Of a DNA stretch of 64,000 bases, positions 10,313 through 19,003 are shown piece after piece. The notes below the pieces were generated by a model. It had not been told where the DNA came from. It did not search any database and was given only the letters and a program-made list of their open reading frames with translations. This DNA comes from Leifsonia sp. Root1293 (GTDB lineage Bacteria; Actinomycetota; Actinomycetes; Actinomycetales; Microbacteriaceae). Where the stretch lies: positions 525,109 to 589,108 of the forward strand of contig NZ_LMEH01000002.1 of assembly GCF_001425325.1 (NCBI RefSeq). Direction: 5' to 3'. A program made the translations under genes and the position numbers. Position 1 is the stretch's first letter. Every line of letters starts with the position of its first letter.

Positions 10313-11233
10313 ATGAGCCAGCAGTCGGCACCGGTGTCCGAGATCTTCGATTCGAGCCAGTGGACGGATGTTCCCGGTTACGACGGTCTCACCGACATCA
10401 CCTATCACCACAGCACCGATGGCCGCATCGCCCGCGTCGCCTTCAACAGGCCCGAGGTGCGCAACGCCTTCAGGCCGCACACCGTCGACGAGCTCTACTC
10501 GGCGCTCGAGGATGCTCGCACCAACCCACGGATCGGCGTGGTGCTGCTGACCGGAAACGGCCCGAGCCCCAGGGACGGCGGCTGGGCCTTCTGCTCGGGC
10601 GGTGACCAGCGCATCCGGGGGCGTGACGGCTACAAGTACGCCGACGGCGAGTCGGCTACCGGCATCGATGCCGCCCGATCCGGCCGCCTGCACATCCTCG
10701 AGGTGCAACGCCTCATCCGCTTCATGCCCAAGGTCGTCATCGCCGTCGTTCCCGGCTGGGCGGCCGGTGGCGGGCATTCGCTGCACGTGGTCTGCGACCT
10801 CACCATCGCGAGTCGTGAGCAGGCGCGATTCAAGCAGACCGACGCCGACGTCGGGTCGTTCGATGCCGGCTACGGCAGCGCCTACTTCGCGCGCCAGATC
10901 GGCCAGAAGAACGCCCGCGAGGTGTTCTTCCTCGCCCGCGAGTACTCCGCCGATCGCGCCTACGAGATGGGTGCGGTGAACGCCGTCGTGCCGCACACCG
11001 AACTCGAGTCGACGGCCATCGACTGGGCACGCGAGATCCTCACGAAGTCGCCCACGGCCATCCGCATGCTCAAGTTCGCCTTCAACGCCGTCGATGACGG
11101 GCTCGTGGGCCAGCAGGTGTTCGCCGGCGAGGCCACTCGCCTCGCCTACGGAACCGACGAGGCCGTCGAGGGGCGCGACTCCTTCCTCGAGAAGCGTGAG
11201 CCGGACTGGTCGCCGTTCCCCTGGCAGTTCTGA
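10313..11233 (+). CDS. menB: 1,4-dihydroxy-2-naphthoyl-CoA synthase
   Basis: 306 aa crotonase-fold enzyme that cyclises o-succinylbenzoyl-CoA to DHNA-CoA. Family marks: RVAFNRPEVRNAFRPHTVDE (~residues 43-62), AFCSGGDQRIRG (~95-106, CoA/oxyanion region), GWAAGGGHSLHVVCDLTIAS (~145-164), TDADVGSFDAGYGSAY (~173-188) and a C-terminal VEGRDSFLEKREPDWSPFPW. It is followed one base later by menE, forming a menBE unit. The start lies six bases after TAGGCT, consistent with a leaderless message. Confidence 0.95.
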   Translation: MSQQSAPVSEIFDSSQWTDVPGYDGLTDITYHHSTDGRIARVAFNRPEVRNAFRPHTVDELYSALEDARTNPRIGVVLLTGNGPSPRDGGWAFCSGGDQRIRGRDGYKYADGESATGIDAARSGRLHILEVQRLIRFMPKVVIAVVPGWAAGGGHSLHVVCDLTIASREQARFKQTDADVGSFDAGYGSAYFARQIGQKNAREVFFLAREYSADRAYEMGAVNAVVPHTELESTAIDWAREILTKSPTAIRMLKFAFNAVDDGLVGQQVFAGEATRLAYGTDEAVEGRDSFLEKREPDWSPFPWQF

Positions 11234-11234
11234 C

Positions 11235-12428
11235 GTGACCGGGCCGCTCGCCCTCGTCGACGGAGGGGCCGCGGATGCAGTCCTCTCGGCTCTGCGCGCG
11301 GCACTCGACGGCTCCGGTCCCGCTGTGTTCCCGGTCGCTGCCGCCGACGCCGGGTTCGCCGCAGCCGATCTCCGCAACGGGCCGGTGGTGCCGCACGGGA
11401 TCGCGCTGGTCGTGCAGACCAGCGGGTCGACCGGACGCCCGAAGCGGGTCGCGCTGGGCGCCGATGCGCTGCTCGCCTCGGCCGCGGCATCCGCTGCGGC
11501 CATCGGCGGATCAGGTCAGTGGCTCCTCGCCCTGCCTGCGCACTACATCGCCGGTGCGAACGTGCTCGTGCGCTCGATCGCCGCGGGCACCGCGCCGGTG
11601 GTGCTCGAGGCGGAGCACTTCGATGCCGTGGGCTTCTCGGAGGCGGCATCACGTCTCACCGCCCCGCTGCGCTTCACCTCGCTGGTGCCCACGCAGCTGG
11701 CGCGCATCGTCGAGGCCGCGGGGCGGGACGCTGCCGTGCTCGCAGCTGCCCGCAGCTTCACGCGCATCCTGCTCGGTGGGCAGGCATCGCCGCCCGCACT
11801 GCTCGAGCGGGCAGCCGAGCTCGGCCTTGCTGTCACCCGCACCTACGGTTCCAGCGAGACCAGTGGCGGCTGCGTCTACGACGGCGTGCCGATCGGATCG
11901 ACGCGGGTCGCCGTTCGCGACGGCCTGGTCGAGCTCGCGGGGCCGACTCTCGCGATGGGCTATCTCGGCGACGACGACCGCACAGCCGCCGCCTTCGTCG
12001 AGCGCGACGGATGCCGCTGGTACCGGACGGGCGACCTCGGGGAACTCGTGGCCGGCGCCGGGGGGACTCAGCGCCTGCGCATCCTCGGCCGGGCGGACAA
12101 CGTCATCATCTCCGGCGGCGTGAAGGTGTCGCTCGACGCCGTCGAACGTGCCGTGCGGATGCTGCCGGGTCTCGAGAACGCCGTCGTGGTCGGAGTGCCG
12201 CATCCGCGCTGGGGAGAGGTGCCGGCCATCGCGGTCGCGCCGCCGGCCGGGCGGCCGACGCCGACGCACCCCACTCTCGACGACATCCGTGCCGCCGTCG
12301 GCAGCGCACTCGGCGTCGCCGCCCGCCCGGCCGTGCTGGTCGAACTCGAGGCGCTGCCGCAGCTCAGCTCGGGCAAGCCCGACCGGAGGGCCATCGCCGC
12401 GCTGATTGCGGCTCGGGATGCAGGATGA
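11235..12428 (+). CDS. menE: o-succinylbenzoate-CoA ligase
   Basis: 397 aa from GTG 11235, one base after the menB stop. The frame is open further upstream (11094), but that part overlaps menB and is not used. AMP-forming acyl-CoA ligase: P-loop QTSGSTGRPKRV (~residue 63), TYGSSETSGGCVYDG (A5), YRTGDLGE (A7, near base 12020-12043), ILGRADNVIISGGVKVSLD (A8), and C-terminal LPQLSSGKPDRRAI with the A10 lysine. It activates OSB to OSB-CoA for MenB. Short for the superfamily but normal for actinobacterial MenE. Confidence 0.93.
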   Translation: MTGPLALVDGGAADAVLSALRAALDGSGPAVFPVAAADAGFAAADLRNGPVVPHGIALVVQTSGSTGRPKRVALGADALLASAAASAAAIGGSGQWLLALPAHYIAGANVLVRSIAAGTAPVVLEAEHFDAVGFSEAASRLTAPLRFTSLVPTQLARIVEAAGRDAAVLAAARSFTRILLGGQASPPALLERAAELGLAVTRTYGSSETSGGCVYDGVPIGSTRVAVRDGLVELAGPTLAMGYLGDDDRTAAAFVERDGCRWYRTGDLGELVAGAGGTQRLRILGRADNVIISGGVKVSLDAVERAVRMLPGLENAVVVGVPHPRWGEVPAIAVAPPAGRPTPTHPTLDDIRAAVGSALGVAARPAVLVELEALPQLSSGKPDRRAIAALIAARDAG

Positions 12429-12476
12429 GATCCGACAGGGCCGCATATCGCAGCCATGTCGAGCGTGGTCCTGCAT
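12418..12476. repeat. weak member of intergenic hairpin family 3
   Basis: ATGCAGGA at 12418-12425 overlaps the menE stop and pairs with TCCTGCAT at 12469-12476, about 43 bases apart. Spacing and core match the longer hairpins at 32493, 33551 and 39633. Possible terminator between menE and menA. Confidence 0.4.
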
Positions 12477-12526
12477 TCACGACGCCAGGCCCGCCGGGCG
12501 CAGCCTCCGCCCATAGCTCCAGCCTT

Positions 12527-12539
12527 TAGGATGCACCTC
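12527..12539 (+). promoter_or_regulatory. leaderless -10 box of menA
   Basis: TAGGAT at 12527-12532, seven bases, then GTG 12540. This favours GTG 12540 over the ATG at 12531 that overlaps the box. Confidence 0.5.
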
Positions 12540-13529
12540 GTGGCCCAGACATCGCGACAGAACCAGCAGAACAGCGGCGCAGCCCGCACGAACCCGGCCC
12601 GCAGCGGCAACCCGGCCAAGCGTGCCGCCGGTGTGCAGCATCCGCTCGGCCGGGTGACCTTCGGCGACTGGGTGGCCGGAGCACGGTTGCGCACCCTGAC
12701 GCTCGCGGTCGGACCCGTCGCCGCAGGCACCGGCGCCGCCGTCGTGCTCAGCGATCCCGAGGTGGTGCACTGGGTGCGTGCGCTGCTCTGCCTGGTCGTG
12801 GCGCTGTGCCTCCAGATCGGCGTGAACTACGCCAACGACTACTCGGACGGCATCAGGGGAACGGATGCCCACCGCGTCGGCCCGGCCCGCCTCACCGCAT
12901 CCAGTGCCGTCGCTCCGAAGCGCGTGCTCACCGTCGCCCTTGTCTTCTTCGGCCTGGCGGCCGTGGCCGGCCTGCTGCTCGTGATCGCCAGCCAGCAGTG
13001 GTGGTTGCTCGCCGTGGGCGCCGTCGCCATCGTCGCCGCGTGGTTCTACACCGGCGGCAAGCGCCCCTACGGGTACTTCGGGCTGGGCGAGCTCGTGGTC
13101 TTCATCTTCTTCGGCCTCGTGGCGACGGCCGGCAGCACCTTCGTGCAGGTGCTCGACGTGAACCTCGAGAGCTGGCTCGCCGGTGTCGCGCTCGGGTTGG
13201 TCGCCTGTGCCGTGCTCATGGTCAACAACATCCGCGACATCGAACAGGACCGAATCGCCGGGAAGCGCACCCTCGCCGTGCTGATCGGACGACGCTGGGC
13301 CACGGTGCTGTTCTGCATCTTCCTGCTGGTGCCGTTCGGAATCGTGGCGTTCCTCGCCCTGCTGTACCCGATCGCCTGGCTGGTGCTGTTCGCCTTGCTG
13401 CTGGCGCTGCCGGCGTGCCTCATCACGGTGACGGCGAAGACGGCGCCCGAGCTCATCCTGGCCCTGCAGCTGACCAGCTTCACCGGCCTGCTCATGGGTG
13501 TCGGACTAGGAGCGGCGTTCGCCTTCTGA
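12540..13529 (+). CDS. menA: 1,4-dihydroxy-2-naphthoate polyprenyltransferase
   Basis: 329 aa from GTG 12540 (VAQTSRQNQQ). UbiA-family membrane prenyltransferase that joins the polyprenyl chain to DHNA, giving demethylmenaquinone. Both Asp-rich motifs are visible: NYANDYSDGIRGTDAHR near bases 12826-12876 and NNIRDIEQDRIAGKRTLAV near 13222-13278. About eight hydrophobic helices. An Asn/Gln-rich cytoplasmic N-tail precedes the domain. Its 3' end overlaps the convergent DUF4229 gene by 24 bp. Confidence 0.93.
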   Translation: MAQTSRQNQQNSGAARTNPARSGNPAKRAAGVQHPLGRVTFGDWVAGARLRTLTLAVGPVAAGTGAAVVLSDPEVVHWVRALLCLVVALCLQIGVNYANDYSDGIRGTDAHRVGPARLTASSAVAPKRVLTVALVFFGLAAVAGLLLVIASQQWWLLAVGAVAIVAAWFYTGGKRPYGYFGLGELVVFIFFGLVATAGSTFVQVLDVNLESWLAGVALGLVACAVLMVNNIRDIEQDRIAGKRTLAVLIGRRWATVLFCIFLLVPFGIVAFLALLYPIAWLVLFALLLALPACLITVTAKTAPELILALQLTSFTGLLMGVGLGAAFAF

Positions 13530-13811
13530 GTCGACCGCGGCATCCGTCGTCGCAGCCTCGTCGATGGCGGCGTCCTCGCTCTCGTCGTCTGCGTTCACCA
13601 GAGGCTTGTCGCGGTGCCGCGTCTCGTAGATCGACGTGGCGACCTTCTCGCGGGGACGGCGCAGGAAGATGTAGGAGAAGGCGAGCCCGAACAGGGCCGC
13701 GACGATGGCCGAGACGTACCACGGCACGTTCACGAGCATGAGCACCGCGAACGGCACGAAGAATGCGAGCAGTCGCAGAACGGTGTACGTCACCCAGGAG
13801 GAAGCCTTCAC
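13506..13811 (-). CDS. DUF4229 small membrane protein
   Basis: 101 aa. Two hydrophobic helices at residues ~7-27 and ~30-50 (LLAFFVPFAVLMLVNVPWY, SAIVAALFGLAFSYIFL), then RRPREK and an acidic, Asp/Glu/Ala-rich tail. This layout fits DUF4229, a short actinobacterial family often found beside menA; its function is unknown. The gene is convergent with menA and overlaps its last 24 bp. Confidence 0.8.
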   Translation of the reverse strand: MKASSWVTYTVLRLLAFFVPFAVLMLVNVPWYVSAIVAALFGLAFSYIFLRRPREKVATSIYETRHRDKPLVNADDESEDAAIDEAATTDAAVDSEGERRS

Positions 13812-13893
13812 CCCTCGAGTCTACGATCGGCGGCTGAGTACCCCCTGCCGCAGGCGAGTTCCGCAGTCCCCGGGATCGTGCAGGAATCGTGCC

Positions 13894-13905
13894 TAGACTT
13901 GCCCC
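13894..13905 (+). promoter_or_regulatory. leaderless -10 box of the PLDc_N gene
   Basis: TAGACT at 13894-13899, six bases, then ATG 13906. Confidence 0.5.
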
Positions 13906-14310
13906 ATGACTCGTTTGCTCGTCGGCCTCGTTGTGGCGGCCGTCGTGTTCATGATCTATTCGATCATCGACTGCGCACTGTTCGACCGCCGCCGCGTTCG
14001 AGGGCTGCCCAAGGCCGTGTGGTTGATCGTCATCATCCTCGTTCCGCTCGTGGGCGGTGCTCTCTGGTTCCTCGTCGGCCGCGGTCGACGCAGTTCCAGC
14101 GCACGAGGCCGTTCCCGCACCGTCGCCCCCGATGACGACCCCGAGTTCCTCGGCAGGCTCAAGCGCGACGCCGCCCAGGAGGAGCGCATCCGCCGCATGG
14201 AACAGGAGCTGGCCGATCTCGACGCACGCGCCGAGGCCGAGGACCCCGATCCCGACGCAGACCCCGACCACCGCACCGACGGCGACAAGCCCGGCCGTGC
14301 GGATGCCTGA
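13906..14310 (+). CDS. PLDc_N-domain membrane protein
   Basis: 134 aa with two N-terminal helices (residues ~4-22, ~38-58), the second ending LVPLVGGALWFLVGR, which is the PLDc_N (phospholipase D nuclease N-terminal) pattern. The rest is a charged cytoplasmic tail with a short coiled-coil-like segment (RDAAQEERIRRMEQELADLD). There is no HKD phospholipase motif, so this is only the membrane module. The stop overlaps the menD start (ATGCCTGA at 14303-14310), so the two are probably translationally coupled. Function unknown. Confidence 0.8.
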   Translation: MTRLLVGLVVAAVVFMIYSIIDCALFDRRRVRGLPKAVWLIVIILVPLVGGALWFLVGRGRRSSSARGRSRTVAPDDDPEFLGRLKRDAAQEERIRRMEQELADLDARAEAEDPDPDADPDHRTDGDKPGRADA

Positions 14311-16045
14311 GGCCCCAGCACCCGTAAGCGAGAGCCCAGCATCGGACGCGGCGTTCGCGCTGCTCCGATCCTTCGCGCGGCTCGGCGTGCTCGACGTGGT
14401 CGTCTGCCCGGGATCGCGCTCGCAGGCGCTCGCCCTGGCGGCGGCCGCCCTCGCCGATGACGGCGTCCTGCGACTCCACGTGCGCCTCGACGAGCGTGGC
14501 GCCGGCTTCCTCGCGCTGGGCCTCGGCATCGAGGCTGGCGTGCCGGCGCTGGTCGTGACCACCTCGGGTACCGCCGTCGCCAACCTGCACCCGGCCGTCC
14601 TGGAGGCGCATCACTCGCGCGTCCCGCTCGTCGTGCTGAGCGCTGACCGGCCGGTCGAGCTCCGCGGCATCCGTGCGAACCAGACGACAGCGCAACCCGG
14701 GATCTTCGGCTCCGCCGTGCGGCTCGACGTCGACGTCGATGCACCGATCGAGACGGATGACCACGACGCCGGCATGACGTCGCTCGCCGCTCGGGCGATC
14801 GGGGCGGCGACGGATACCGGCAACCCCGGTCCCGTGCACCTCAACCTGCAGTACCGGGAGCCGCTGTCATCCGGGGCACCGAGCGCCGCTGCACGGTCGA
14901 GCGACGTCCACGAGACCGGCGCCACTGCGGCCGCGTCGACCGCAACTGTGGCTGATCACGCGCCGGATGCGGCATCCGATGCCGTCGTCCTCGCTCACGG
15001 ACCACGCACCGTCGTGATTGCGGGACACGGATCGGGCGAGCAGGCCGAGGCCGTGGCGAGAGCCGGCGCCTGGCCGCTGCTCGCCGAAGTCTCGAGCGGG
15101 GCGCGCTTCGGTCCGCAACTCGTGGTGTCGTATCGGGAGCTGCTCTCCGACGAGGACTTCGGCGGACGCATCGAACGCGCCGTCGTGTTCGGGCATCCGA
15201 CGCTCAGCCGCGAGGTTCCTGCCCTGCTCCGGCGCGACGGGGTCGAGACCATCGTCGTCAACCCGAGCGCGGCCGAGGGCTACGACCCCGGCCACCGCGC
15301 CGTCTTCGCCCCCGCTGTCGATGTCGCGCCCCACGAGCAGACCAGCGAGGAGCGCCGCTGGACCGGACGCTGGGTCGCGACCAGCCGCGCGCTGCGCGAC
15401 GCGGCGTTCGACGCGAGCACCGACGCCCTCGTGCCCTTGGGGTCCGGGGCCGACGCCCGCCGTGAATTCCTCAAGGTGGAGCTGGCCGCTGTGAAGAAGC
15501 CCGTCGACAGGCGGATGCTCGTCGAGGCACTGTGGAACGCCACCTGGCCTCACGACAGGCTGGTGTTCGGGGCGTCCCGTCTCATCCGCGATGCCGACCG
15601 CGTGGTGCCGGGCAAGCGCATCACCGTGCACTCCAACCGCGGGCTCGCCGGAATCGACGGCACCGTCGCCACCGCCCTCGGTATCGCGGTTGCCAGCCAG
15701 GCCGCAGGAGCCCCCGGGATCACCAGGGTGCTGCTCGGCGATCTGACGCTGCTGCATGACGCCGGGTCATTGCTGATCGGCGACGGGGAGACACGCCCCA
15801 GGGTGTTGATCGTCGTGGGAAACGACGGCGGCGGCACGATCTTCGACACGCTGGAGGTGGCGGCCAGTGCTCCTCGCGACGCCTTCGATCGCGTGCTCTA
15901 CACCCCTCAGTCCGCGGATCTCGAAGCACTGGCCGGAGCGTTCGGCTGGGAGTACAGGCGCGCCGAGAACCAGGGGCGACTGACCGACGCGCTGACGGCA
16001 CCGGTCACCGGTCCGACGATCCTCGAGATCCCGCTGCAGCGCTGA
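14303..16045 (+). CDS. menD: SEPHCHC synthase (MenD)
   Basis: 580 aa from ATG 14303, which overlaps the preceding gene by 8 bp; the longer open frame from 14057 lies inside that gene and is rejected. ThDP-dependent enzyme that condenses isochorismate with 2-oxoglutarate, the first committed menaquinone step. Family marks: VVCPGSRSQALALAA (~residues 33-47), LDERGAGFLALGLG (with the ThDP glutamate), TTSGTAVANLHPAV, SADRPVELRGIRANQTTAQ (~113-131), HSNRGLAGIDGTVATALG (~444-461) and VGNDGGGTIFDTLE (~504-517). Confidence 0.95.
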   Translation: MPEAPAPVSESPASDAAFALLRSFARLGVLDVVVCPGSRSQALALAAAALADDGVLRLHVRLDERGAGFLALGLGIEAGVPALVVTTSGTAVANLHPAVLEAHHSRVPLVVLSADRPVELRGIRANQTTAQPGIFGSAVRLDVDVDAPIETDDHDAGMTSLAARAIGAATDTGNPGPVHLNLQYREPLSSGAPSAAARSSDVHETGATAAASTATVADHAPDAASDAVVLAHGPRTVVIAGHGSGEQAEAVARAGAWPLLAEVSSGARFGPQLVVSYRELLSDEDFGGRIERAVVFGHPTLSREVPALLRRDGVETIVVNPSAAEGYDPGHRAVFAPAVDVAPHEQTSEERRWTGRWVATSRALRDAAFDASTDALVPLGSGADARREFLKVELAAVKKPVDRRMLVEALWNATWPHDRLVFGASRLIRDADRVVPGKRITVHSNRGLAGIDGTVATALGIAVASQAAGAPGITRVLLGDLTLLHDAGSLLIGDGETRPRVLIVVGNDGGGTIFDTLEVAASAPRDAFDRVLYTPQSADLEALAGAFGWEYRRAENQGRLTDALTAPVTGPTILEIPLQR

Positions 16046-16096
16046 GGCTTCTCCTCCCGCTCCTCCGCGGATGCAGGAGCGCCCGACCTCATCTCC

Positions 16097-16486
16097 GCTG
16101 ATCGAGTAGCGCCCGGCGGAGTCGGTCGCGTATCGAGATCTCGTGAGGTGGTCTCGATACGCCTGTTCGCTACGCTCGCGGGCTACTCGACCGACGGGTT
16201 CTCCCTCCGCTGATCGAGTAGCGCCCGACCTCATCTCCGCCGATCGAGTAGCGCCCGACGAAGTCGGTCGCGTATCGAGATCCCGGTGAGGTGGTCTCGA
16301 TACGCCTGCTCGCTGCGCTCGCGGGCTACTCGACCAGCGGGTTCTCGCTCCGCTGATCGAGTAGCGCCCGACGAAGTCGGTCGCGTATCGAGATCCCCGT
16401 GAGGTGGTCTCGATACGCCTGCTCGCTCCGCTCGCGGGCTACTCGACCAGCGAGGTACGCTCGCGGGCTACTCGCCCAGCGGCGGG
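16097..16486. repeat. intergenic repeat cluster C (family 1), about eight units
   Basis: This is the largest cluster in the window and fills most of the 482-bp gap between menD and ppk2. Units alternate in orientation: forward 16097-16140, inverted 16150-16192, truncated forward 16209-16230, forward 16239-16282, inverted 16291-16340, forward 16352-16395, inverted 16401-16453, partial inverted 16456-16486. A ~142-bp tandem duplication is visible (GCGCCCGACCTCATCTCCGC at about 16080 and 16222). Forward units hold the inner hairpin CCGACGAAGTCGG. Confidence 0.9.
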
Positions 16487-16527
16487 TAGGGCAGGATGGG
16501 GGCATCCGCGACGCGAGGAGGCATCCG

Positions 16528-17385
16528 ATGGCCGATTTCGAGACCTTCTGGCGCGAGGACCCCGCGCCCCTTCTCCGTGTGGAACCGGGCTTCGTGCTCA
16601 CCGACGTCGACACCGACGGCACTCCCGGCTTCAGCGGGCGCAAACGCGACTCCGTCGACGCCCTCGACGAGGGAGCAGAGGTGCTCGCGACCCTGCAGGA
16701 GAAGTTCTTCGCCGACAGCACGGTCGGCGGAACCCGCTCGGTGCTTCTCGTGCTGCAGGCCATGGACACAGCGGGCAAGGGCGGCATCGTGAAGCACGTC
16801 GTCGGCTCCGTCGACCCCGGCGGAGTGCACCTGCACGCCTTCAAGGCGCCGACCGAGGAGGAACTCGCTCATGACTTCCTCTGGCGGGTGCGCCGGCAGG
16901 TGCCGGTCGCCGGCCAGATCGGAGTCTTCGATCGCTCGCACTACGAGGACGTGCTGATCGGTTCCGTGCGCAAGCTCGCACCCGACGACGTGATCGAGCA
17001 GCGCTTCCGCGACATCGCGGCGTTCGAGCAGGAACTGGTGGCCAACGGCACGGTCATCGTCAAGGTGATGCTGCACATCAGTTCCGACGAGCAGAAGGCG
17101 CGCCTCGCCGCCCGTCTGGAACGGCCGGACAAGCATTGGAAGTACAACCCGGGTGACGTGACAGAACGCCTGCGCTGGAACGACTACCAGGCCGCCTACC
17201 AGCGCGTCTTCGACGAGACGTCGACGACGGATGCTCCCTGGTTCGTCGTGCCGGCCAACCGCAAGTGGTACGCCCGTCTGGCCGTGCAGCACCTGCTCAT
17301 CGATGCCCTGCGGCTGATCGACCCCCAGTGGCCGAAGCCCGACTACGACGTCGAGGTGGAGAAGGCGCGGTTGGCGGCCAGCTAG
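16528..17385 (+). CDS. ppk2: PPK2-family polyphosphate:nucleotide phosphotransferase
   Basis: 285 aa. ATG 16528 has a strong ribosome-binding site (GAGGAGG, 16515-16521). PPK2 enzymes transfer phosphate between polyphosphate and nucleotides. Visible: Walker A form LVLQAMDTAGKGGIVKHVVG (~residues 73-92), DRSHYEDVLIGSVR (~135-148, Walker B/lid), KARLAARLERPDKHWKYNPGD (lid) and a C-terminal PWFVVPANRKWYARL. The single-domain length is typical. Substrate preference (ADP or AMP) cannot be read from the sequence. Confidence 0.92.
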   Translation: MADFETFWREDPAPLLRVEPGFVLTDVDTDGTPGFSGRKRDSVDALDEGAEVLATLQEKFFADSTVGGTRSVLLVLQAMDTAGKGGIVKHVVGSVDPGGVHLHAFKAPTEEELAHDFLWRVRRQVPVAGQIGVFDRSHYEDVLIGSVRKLAPDDVIEQRFRDIAAFEQELVANGTVIVKVMLHISSDEQKARLAARLERPDKHWKYNPGDVTERLRWNDYQAAYQRVFDETSTTDAPWFVVPANRKWYARLAVQHLLIDALRLIDPQWPKPDYDVEVEKARLAAS

Positions 17386-17426
17386 GACGAGGACCGGTCG
17401 ATCGACTGCTGCCCGACGTGCCACCG

Positions 17427-17612
17427 GTGATCGAGTAGCGCCCGACGTACCCCTCGCTGATCGAGTAGCGCCCGACGAAGTCGGACGCGTATCGAGATCC
17501 CTCGAGTCGCGCCACCCGACGGCGTGGCCTCGATACGCCCGCTCGCTGCGCTCGGGGGCTACTCGACCAGCGGTCGGTGCGCTCGCGGGCCCACTCGACC
17601 ATCGGGCGGGGG
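17427..17612. repeat. intergenic repeat cluster D (family 1)
   Basis: A truncated forward unit (~17428-17450), a full forward unit (CTGATCGAGTAGCGCCCGAC... CGTATCGAGATC, ~17457-17500) and inverted units (GCCTCGATACGCCCGC... CTACTCGACCAGCGG, ~17526-17575; partial to ~17605) separate the convergent ppk2 and menF genes. Confidence 0.85.
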
Positions 17613-17620
17613 TGGGTGCG

Positions 17621-18883
17621 CTACGCGAACACTTCCACGATCGGACGGAACTTGATGCGCGACTCCGCCAGCTCGTCGGCCGGCACACTGTCTGCGACTA
17701 TGCCGCAGCCGGCATATGCGCGCACGCTGTCGTCCTCGGCGACCTGCGCACAGCGAAGCGCAATGGCCCATTCGCCGTCGCCGTTGGCGTCGATCCAGCC
17801 GACGGGTCCCGCGTAGCGGCCGCGGTCGAACGGTTCGAGCTCGCGGATGATCGTGAGGGCGGCATCCGTCGGCGTACCGGCGACGGCAGCCGTGGGGTGC
17901 ATCGCCGCGACCAGGTCGAGTGAGGTCGATCCGTCGTGCAGCACGCCCTCGACATCCGTCGCCAGATGCCACAGGTTCGGAAGCTGGAGGGTGAACGGCT
18001 TCGAGCTCTGCAGGCGCGTCGTGTGCGGGCCGAGGGTGGCGAGCACGCTCTGCACCGCGAAGCCGTGCTCCGCGAGGTCTTTCGCGGAGCGTGAGAGTCC
18101 GGCGGCGACCTTCTCGTCCGTCACGGCGTCGCGGCCGCGGGGGGCCGTGCCGGCCAGCACACGGGCGGAGACCGTGCCGGCCTCCGAGCGCACGAGTGTC
18201 TCGGGGCTCGACCCCAGCATCCCGTCGACCGAGAAGGTCCAGCAGTCCGGGTAACCGAGCGCGAGTTCGGCCAGCACGCGGCGCAGATCACTCCCGGCGG
18301 GCACTGTTCCGACGAGATCGCGGGCGAGCACGACCTTGCGAGCGTCGGATGCCGAGATATGCCGCACGGCGGATGCGACGGATTCCATGAAGGCGGCAGG
18401 CGGGAGCTCCCCGGGCCGGAAGGTCACCCTGTAGTCGTCTCCGAAGGCGGTCGCGACCGGATCCTCGGCTGCAGGACCGCCGAGGTCATCGCCCGCGGCA
18501 TCCGCGGGAGAGACCCGGGTGACCCAGGAGTGCGAGCCGCGACGGCCGACGATGATCTCGGGCACGATGAGCACGCTGGTGGCACGCGAGTCGTCGGCGA
18601 ATCCGAAGGTCCCGAAGGCGACGAGCCCGGTGCCCGGAAGGCCGACGGCATCGTGCACCTGCGCGATCGCCGCGACCTCGGCCCACGCGGCAGCGGCGTC
18701 GGTGAATCGCGTCGGCCCGCTGAATTCGAGCCGCAGTGCCTCTCCGACGCCGACGAAGCCCTCGCCGCGGCGCATCCAGAGCAAGGGCGAGCGCTGCTCC
18801 GTGAAGAACAGAAGCGAGCGGATGCCGTCGACGGGCGTCGTCTCGATTCGCAATGCCCGCACCCGGGACTCCGTCGCCGTCAC
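17621..18883 (-). CDS. menF: isochorismate synthase
   Basis: About 420 aa; chorismate-binding fold that makes isochorismate for MenD. Signature text: SDARKVVLARDLVG (catalytic-base region), DCWTFSVDGMLGSSPETLVR, VSARVLAGTAPRG, LHDGSTSLDLVAAMHPTAAV (GMHPT-type motif), AGPVGWIDANGDGEWAIALR and a C-terminal AYAGCGIVADSVPADE. GTG 18883 is chosen because TAGGCT lies six bases upstream on the minus strand (18890-18895); ATG 18886 is the alternative. Could be an entC-type siderophore enzyme, but no siderophore genes are near and the men genes are. Confidence 0.9.
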   Translation of the reverse strand: MTATESRVRALRIETTPVDGIRSLLFFTEQRSPLLWMRRGEGFVGVGEALRLEFSGPTRFTDAAAAWAEVAAIAQVHDAVGLPGTGLVAFGTFGFADDSRATSVLIVPEIIVGRRGSHSWVTRVSPADAAGDDLGGPAAEDPVATAFGDDYRVTFRPGELPPAAFMESVASAVRHISASDARKVVLARDLVGTVPAGSDLRRVLAELALGYPDCWTFSVDGMLGSSPETLVRSEAGTVSARVLAGTAPRGRDAVTDEKVAAGLSRSAKDLAEHGFAVQSVLATLGPHTTRLQSSKPFTLQLPNLWHLATDVEGVLHDGSTSLDLVAAMHPTAAVAGTPTDAALTIIRELEPFDRGRYAGPVGWIDANGDGEWAIALRCAQVAEDDSVRAYAGCGIVADSVPADELAESRIKFRPIVEVFA

Positions 18884-18895
18884 CATCTCAGCCTA
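18884..18895 (-). promoter_or_regulatory. leaderless -10 box of menF
   Basis: On the minus strand TAGGCT (18895-18890), six bases, then GTG 18883. Confidence 0.5.
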
Positions 18896-18912
18896 CGCGT
18901 CGCTCACCGCTC

Positions 18913-18946
18913 GCTGAGGCCCGGACGAAGTCCGCGGCCGAAGCGC
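18913..18946. repeat. intergenic repeat family 2, single copy
   Basis: A 34-bp element beginning GCTGAGGCCCGGACG and ending GCGGCCGAAGCGC. It contains GGACGAAGTCC (inner palindrome). Two near-identical inverted copies lie at 59013-59046 and 59064-59097. Here it sits between the menF start and the DUF427 stop. Confidence 0.75.
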
Positions 18947-19003
18947 CAGCTGCGCGCGCTTCGAGCGGTCGCTTCGCTCGGCTCTCGGCGAGCGATTGCG
19001 AAG

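Noticed and set aside
8956-10314. minus-strand frame with repeated VVTERS segments
   Set aside because: It translates family 1 repeats and the wrong frame of menC; not a real repeat protein.
13906-14310. phospholipase D/cardiolipin synthase
   Set aside because: Only the N-terminal PLDc_N membrane module is present; no HKD motif follows.
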